NCBI GenBank assembly: GCA_014773175.1
Contig: VXCM01000936.1
Coordinates: forward strand, 112,806-176,805
Origin: Lucifuga dentata
Taxonomy: Eukaryota > Chordata > Actinopteri > Ophidiiformes > Bythitidae
Direction of reading: 5' to 3'
Length of the DNA: 64,000 nt
The number at the start of each line of letters is the position of its first letter. Within the stretch, counting starts at the first letter, position 1. Positions 61,096 to 64,000 of this stretch are shown piece after piece. Under the pieces are notes generated by a model. It was not told the origin of the DNA. It did not search any database and saw only the letters and a program-made list of their open reading frames with translations. The translations under genes were made by a program, and so were the position numbers.

Positions 61096-62059
61096 ATTTA
61101 ATATTAGAACAACAATAAGAAAGCCAGTGAATGTTCATTTGACATGGGGATTTGTATCTTAAGTTGTTTTTTATGATAAATATTATTCTTATCTTGATCC
61201 TATCACTTTACTGATTGTTTCAAAAAGCATTTATTTAACCTACAAATAAGCCTGGTGGTACTTCTCTGAAATACTAAGACGGTTTAAGTCAGTTCCTAAC
61301 TCAAAGTTTATGAACACTTTGTGTAAATTCACATCAGAAAGTATCATCATCAAATGTGAGTCCACGGCTGTTAGTTTGTACTAATTATCTACTTGGTTGA
61401 CACTTATTCTGAAATATGGAACTTGGGCTCACATTCAGGTAATTTGCGATGAAAATGTGGCTTTTGCTGGTATGTTCCCCCATTGTACATTGGCCAATAA
61501 ACAATCAAGGGCAAGCTACCGGTTTATTAAGTACACTGGTACTATCTAAAGTAAATAAATAAAAGTCATACCATTGTGCCAGCATGAACAATAAGGAACT
61601 GGCAACTAAATAGAATGCAACCATTGTTGATGTTATTACTCACACCTGTGCTTTTTTGCTAGATAAATTCTGTCATTTGTTATAATGCAGTCACATACAA
61701 CATCCTCTAACGACACTCTCAACAGTGACATAGTGTCAACAAAAAAGTGACTAGTGTAGAAATAGATCACATCACATTGTACAGCTATAACTAATTAACT
61801 GGGTAACTCACTATATGTCTTACTGGACTACATGTGAACAATTGAAACCATTCAAAAATCACATGCACTGTTGCAAAACTTTTGCAAAACATAGTTCTGG
61901 TTTAGTGAAATATTCTGCAATAAATCCGGTTTCAGAAGGGTGGCCGTTGAATCATCTAGCAAAAGATCTTGGCACAATGGGATTCTTGTTCATGGTGCAA
62001 CATGATTGGCCCAGGAGAAGGGTTTACAGTACTGATTGCAATGACTGTGAGGGGGACTA

Positions 62060-62159
62060 GACGAATAAATACTCCAAATCCACAGGGAGGTCAGAGACTT
62101 CCAGTTTAGAAGTGACCAGAGTTTTCTGAAGTAAGAGTTATTTGCTGCAGTGAGGAACG
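62060..62159 (+). promoter_or_regulatory. rpe65: rpe65 proximal promoter and 5' leader
   Basis: A TATA-like AATAAAT at 62,064-62,070 lies 90 bases before the ATG, placing a start near 62,095 and a leader of about 65 bases. The GCTAGC clusters of the neighbouring genes are absent, which fits a tissue-restricted promoter. No convincing CRX/OTX site was seen nearby. Confidence 0.4.
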
Positions 62160-63041
62160 ATGGTCAGCCGGTAAGTTTCACTTATTACAAATTTTTATCT
62201 CATACTCCTTACAGAGAGGTAGCAAGTAGGGAAAATATTTGGAATCGCAGGATTTACTATCATGGGAAAATCTGTTTCATACTTTGTAGATTGCCATAAT
62301 CTCTTATTGTTACACAGAAATTACTTTCACTTGATCCTGTGATATTTACACAGTGACTTGCATGTTTGCAGGTGGTTAAGCTCTTGAAGGATTAAAAAGT
62401 TCATGAATTCTCAGTCAGACCCTTAAGCCATGAACTGAATAACTGGTTCAAAATTCAGATATTAATAGTTTTAAATAAACGGATACATTTTATTTAATAA
62501 TGGAAATGGTAATACATTTTACTTAATGGAAATGTCTTTAGGCGTAACTCACACGACTGGAATGTTGGTTGTTACAGATTTGAACACCCAGCTGGTGGCT
62601 ACAAGAAGATTTTTGAGACATGTGAAGAGCTGGCTGAGCCACTTCCTGCAACAGTCACAGGTTTGTTTGCAGCCATCAGACAGAAATATACCATGCACCT
62701 CTGACCACGAATTCCTGGACATGCATACCATGGTTACTGGGCAGGAAATCTGCTTTAGAGTCCTCTCATTCTTTCTTTTTCAAAATGTTAAGTTTGATGC
62801 CACAGAGTTGGCATCAAAATTAGGCTCTGAACATATATTTGTAAACCTAGAAATAAAAATAGCTGCTCCATGTTTATTTTGTTCTTACAGGTAGGGTCCC
62901 TTCTTTCCTGAGAGGCAGTCTTCTCCGTTTGGGTCCTGGCCTTTTTGAGGTTGGAGATGAACCCTTCTATCACTTGTTTGATGGTCAGGCCCTCATGCAC
63001 AAATTTGACTTCAAGAATGGCCAGGTCACCTACTTTCGAAA
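62160..63041 (+). CDS. rpe65: Retinoid isomerohydrolase RPE65, first three exons (partial at window edge)
   Basis: Three coding exons, 62160-62170, 62578-62660 and 62891-63041, encode the first 81 residues; the gene continues past 64,000. The protein starts [18 protein letters not shown] and carries the block [14 protein letters not shown] then [18 protein letters not shown], which is diagnostic of RPE65 in the carotenoid-oxygenase family. The 11-base first exon matches the usual RPE65 layout. The enzyme works in the smooth endoplasmic reticulum of the retinal pigment epithelium, turning all-trans-retinyl esters into 11-cis-retinol. Its four iron-binding histidines lie in later exons outside the window. 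Fish have rpe65 paralogues; which one this is cannot be settled here. Confidence 0.95.
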
Positions 63042-63167
63042 GTAAGTAACTGCTTATAAATGTTTTAGATCATTTAATATAAATTGTGAATATTTTACAT
63101 TATTGCTAACTGTTTTCCAAGGCATTTCATAATTTTGTCTTCCAGGCAGCCATTGATTTTCATACAG

Positions 63168-63335
63168 TATGAAAATCTTGAAACATCTTTGAGATAGATA
63201 ATCCATCACAATGAGCCATAATAACAACTTTGACGTCAATAAATACAGACATAATGTCCACTGTACAGTAATCCATTGTGATGGATTACTGTAAATATCC
63301 CAACCATGTTTCAAGTCTCTGCAAGCTGATTTTCA
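63168..63335. repeat. Imperfect fold-back in rpe65 intron 3
   Basis: Arms at about 63,177-63,213 and 63,274-63,315 are approximate reverse complements: both carry CTTGAAACAT and AATCCATCACAATG when read in the same sense. A shorter perfect hairpin, ACAGTAATCCAT (63,265-63,276) with ATGGATTACTGT (63,281-63,292), sits at the inner edge. GTATGAAAATC flanks extend it outward. It is likely an old MITE-type element. Confidence 0.65.
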
Positions 63336-63589
63336 TAACATAGTTAAACAAATGAAATCAGTTAGTATAGATATAACATAAAAAAAAACCCTAACATGCC
63401 CCAAAATGGTCAGCAGTAATGTAAACTACATATGATTTGTAAAAAATAATGCAGAAATTAACACTGAGATATTTGTACATGTACACCTTCTGCTGATTCA
63501 GGAATGTTGTATTTATTTGTTTTTAACTATAATATGTAAGCACATTTTGCTGCAAACCTGACTCTTCTTTCAATAATAGTAGTATCAAC

Positions 63590-63639
63590 AATTAAGCCTA
63601 AATACTAACACGCCGTCGTGTTAGTATTTAGGCTTAATT
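63590..63639. repeat. Perfect 23-bp inverted repeat with a 4-base loop
   Basis: Positions 63,590-63,612 and 63,617-63,639 are exact reverse complements separated by CCGT. A perfect 23-base stem is unlikely by chance. No element is visible around it. Confidence 0.9.
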
Positions 63640-63889
63640 AAGGACAAGTATTTATTTATTGCTAAATCCGATGGAATTAGCCTATACTTTAAGGTCATGT
63701 ACTGCAGCGTAGTCACAACGTGAGGCGGTGCGATTCCCCCTTTCTCCTTATTTTTCTGAGTTTTAAAAACTCGTAAATTTAATAAAGTATAATTTAATTA
63801 GGTACAAAACAAAAAAGAAAAAAATAACAATTAAGCCCCTGAGAAGATAAGCATGCAAGTTTTTGTAATATTAAGCAAGGAAAATCAGT

Positions 63890-64000
63890 TAATGCAGCCT
63901 CAAGGGGGCACAAGCCAGTGTCCTCCTTGTGCCAGTCCCAAGCCCCAATAAATGCAGAGGGTTGTGTCAGGAAGGGCATCCGACGTAAAACCTATGCCAA
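63890..64000 (+). mobile_element. Non-LTR retrotransposon 3' fragment (RTE/Rex3-like), cut by window edge
   Basis: GGTTGTGTCAGGAAGGGCATC followed by CGACGTAAAACCTATGCCAA is the conserved 3' region of a very abundant fish non-LTR family. The copy runs off the window, so its length and tail are unknown. It lies within rpe65 intron 3. Clade assignment is from memory of the family. Confidence 0.6.

Larger units (their letters stand above)
59051..62090. other. Spacer between srsf11 and rpe65
   Basis: Head-to-head spacer of about 3 kb, AT-rich. It contains repeat copy B, a (TA)n run, a T run at 60,490-60,515 and a LINE tail (own entries). No exon of LRRC40, LRRC7 or DEPDC1, the genes found between these two in human, could be seen. 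Confidence 0.6.

Noticed and set aside
62526..62894. 122-codon frame across rpe65 exon 2
   Set aside because: It reads the exon in the wrong frame. The true frame, joined from exon 1, gives the RPE65 N-terminus.
1..64000. CRISPR arrays, operons, phage or viral genes
   Set aside because: No regularly spaced repeats, no prokaryotic gene packing and no viral protein pattern; the sequence is vertebrate.

Overview
The window is genomic DNA from a ray-finned (teleost) fish. It carries compact multi-exon vertebrate genes with GT..AG introns, AT-rich intergenic DNA full of microsatellites, and scattered fragments of repeat families that are widespread in teleosts. The species cannot be told from the sequence. 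Thirteen isolated single-base n positions, most of them inside homopolymers, point to a draft assembly.

Layout. Positions 1 to about 33,900 form a gene desert. I found no exon there with both coding similarity and splice sites; it holds simple repeats, transposon-derived fragments, one GC-rich island near 15.5-15.7 kb, and several complex stretches that could be conserved regulatory elements. Five protein-coding genes then follow in about 30 kb: efcab14 (+, 34.0-40.8 kb), znf830 (-, 41.0-42.1 kb, single exon), ankrd13c (+, 43.3-52.2 kb, 13 coding exons), srsf11 (-, 52.2-59.0 kb, 12 coding exons) and the first three exons of rpe65 (+, from 62.1 kb, running off the right edge). I rebuilt all spliced models by hand. 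In each one the splice phases close, giving 417, 333, 521 and 445 residues for the complete genes.

How the genes relate. They do not form one pathway. znf830 and srsf11 are both linked to pre-mRNA splicing. ankrd13c is an endoplasmic-reticulum-associated GPCR biogenesis factor, efcab14 is a little-studied single-pass membrane protein with an EF hand, and rpe65 is the visual-cycle isomerohydrolase. The gene pairs efcab14/znf830 and ankrd13c/srsf11 converge tail to tail; the second pair's poly(A) signals lie about 50-60 bp apart. The srsf11-ankrd13c neighbourhood matches human 1p31, but LRRC40, LRRC7 and DEPDC1, which separate SRSF11 from RPE65 in human, are absent from the 3.2 kb gap here.

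Best leads: a candidate poison exon in srsf11 intron 2, a possible upstream coding exon for efcab14, clusters of GCTAGC/TTAGC words at the broadly expressed promoters but not at rpe65, a TCGCGAGATCAC word shared by the znf830 and ankrd13c promoters, and several strong inverted repeats in introns. I saw no clearly novel biological system.
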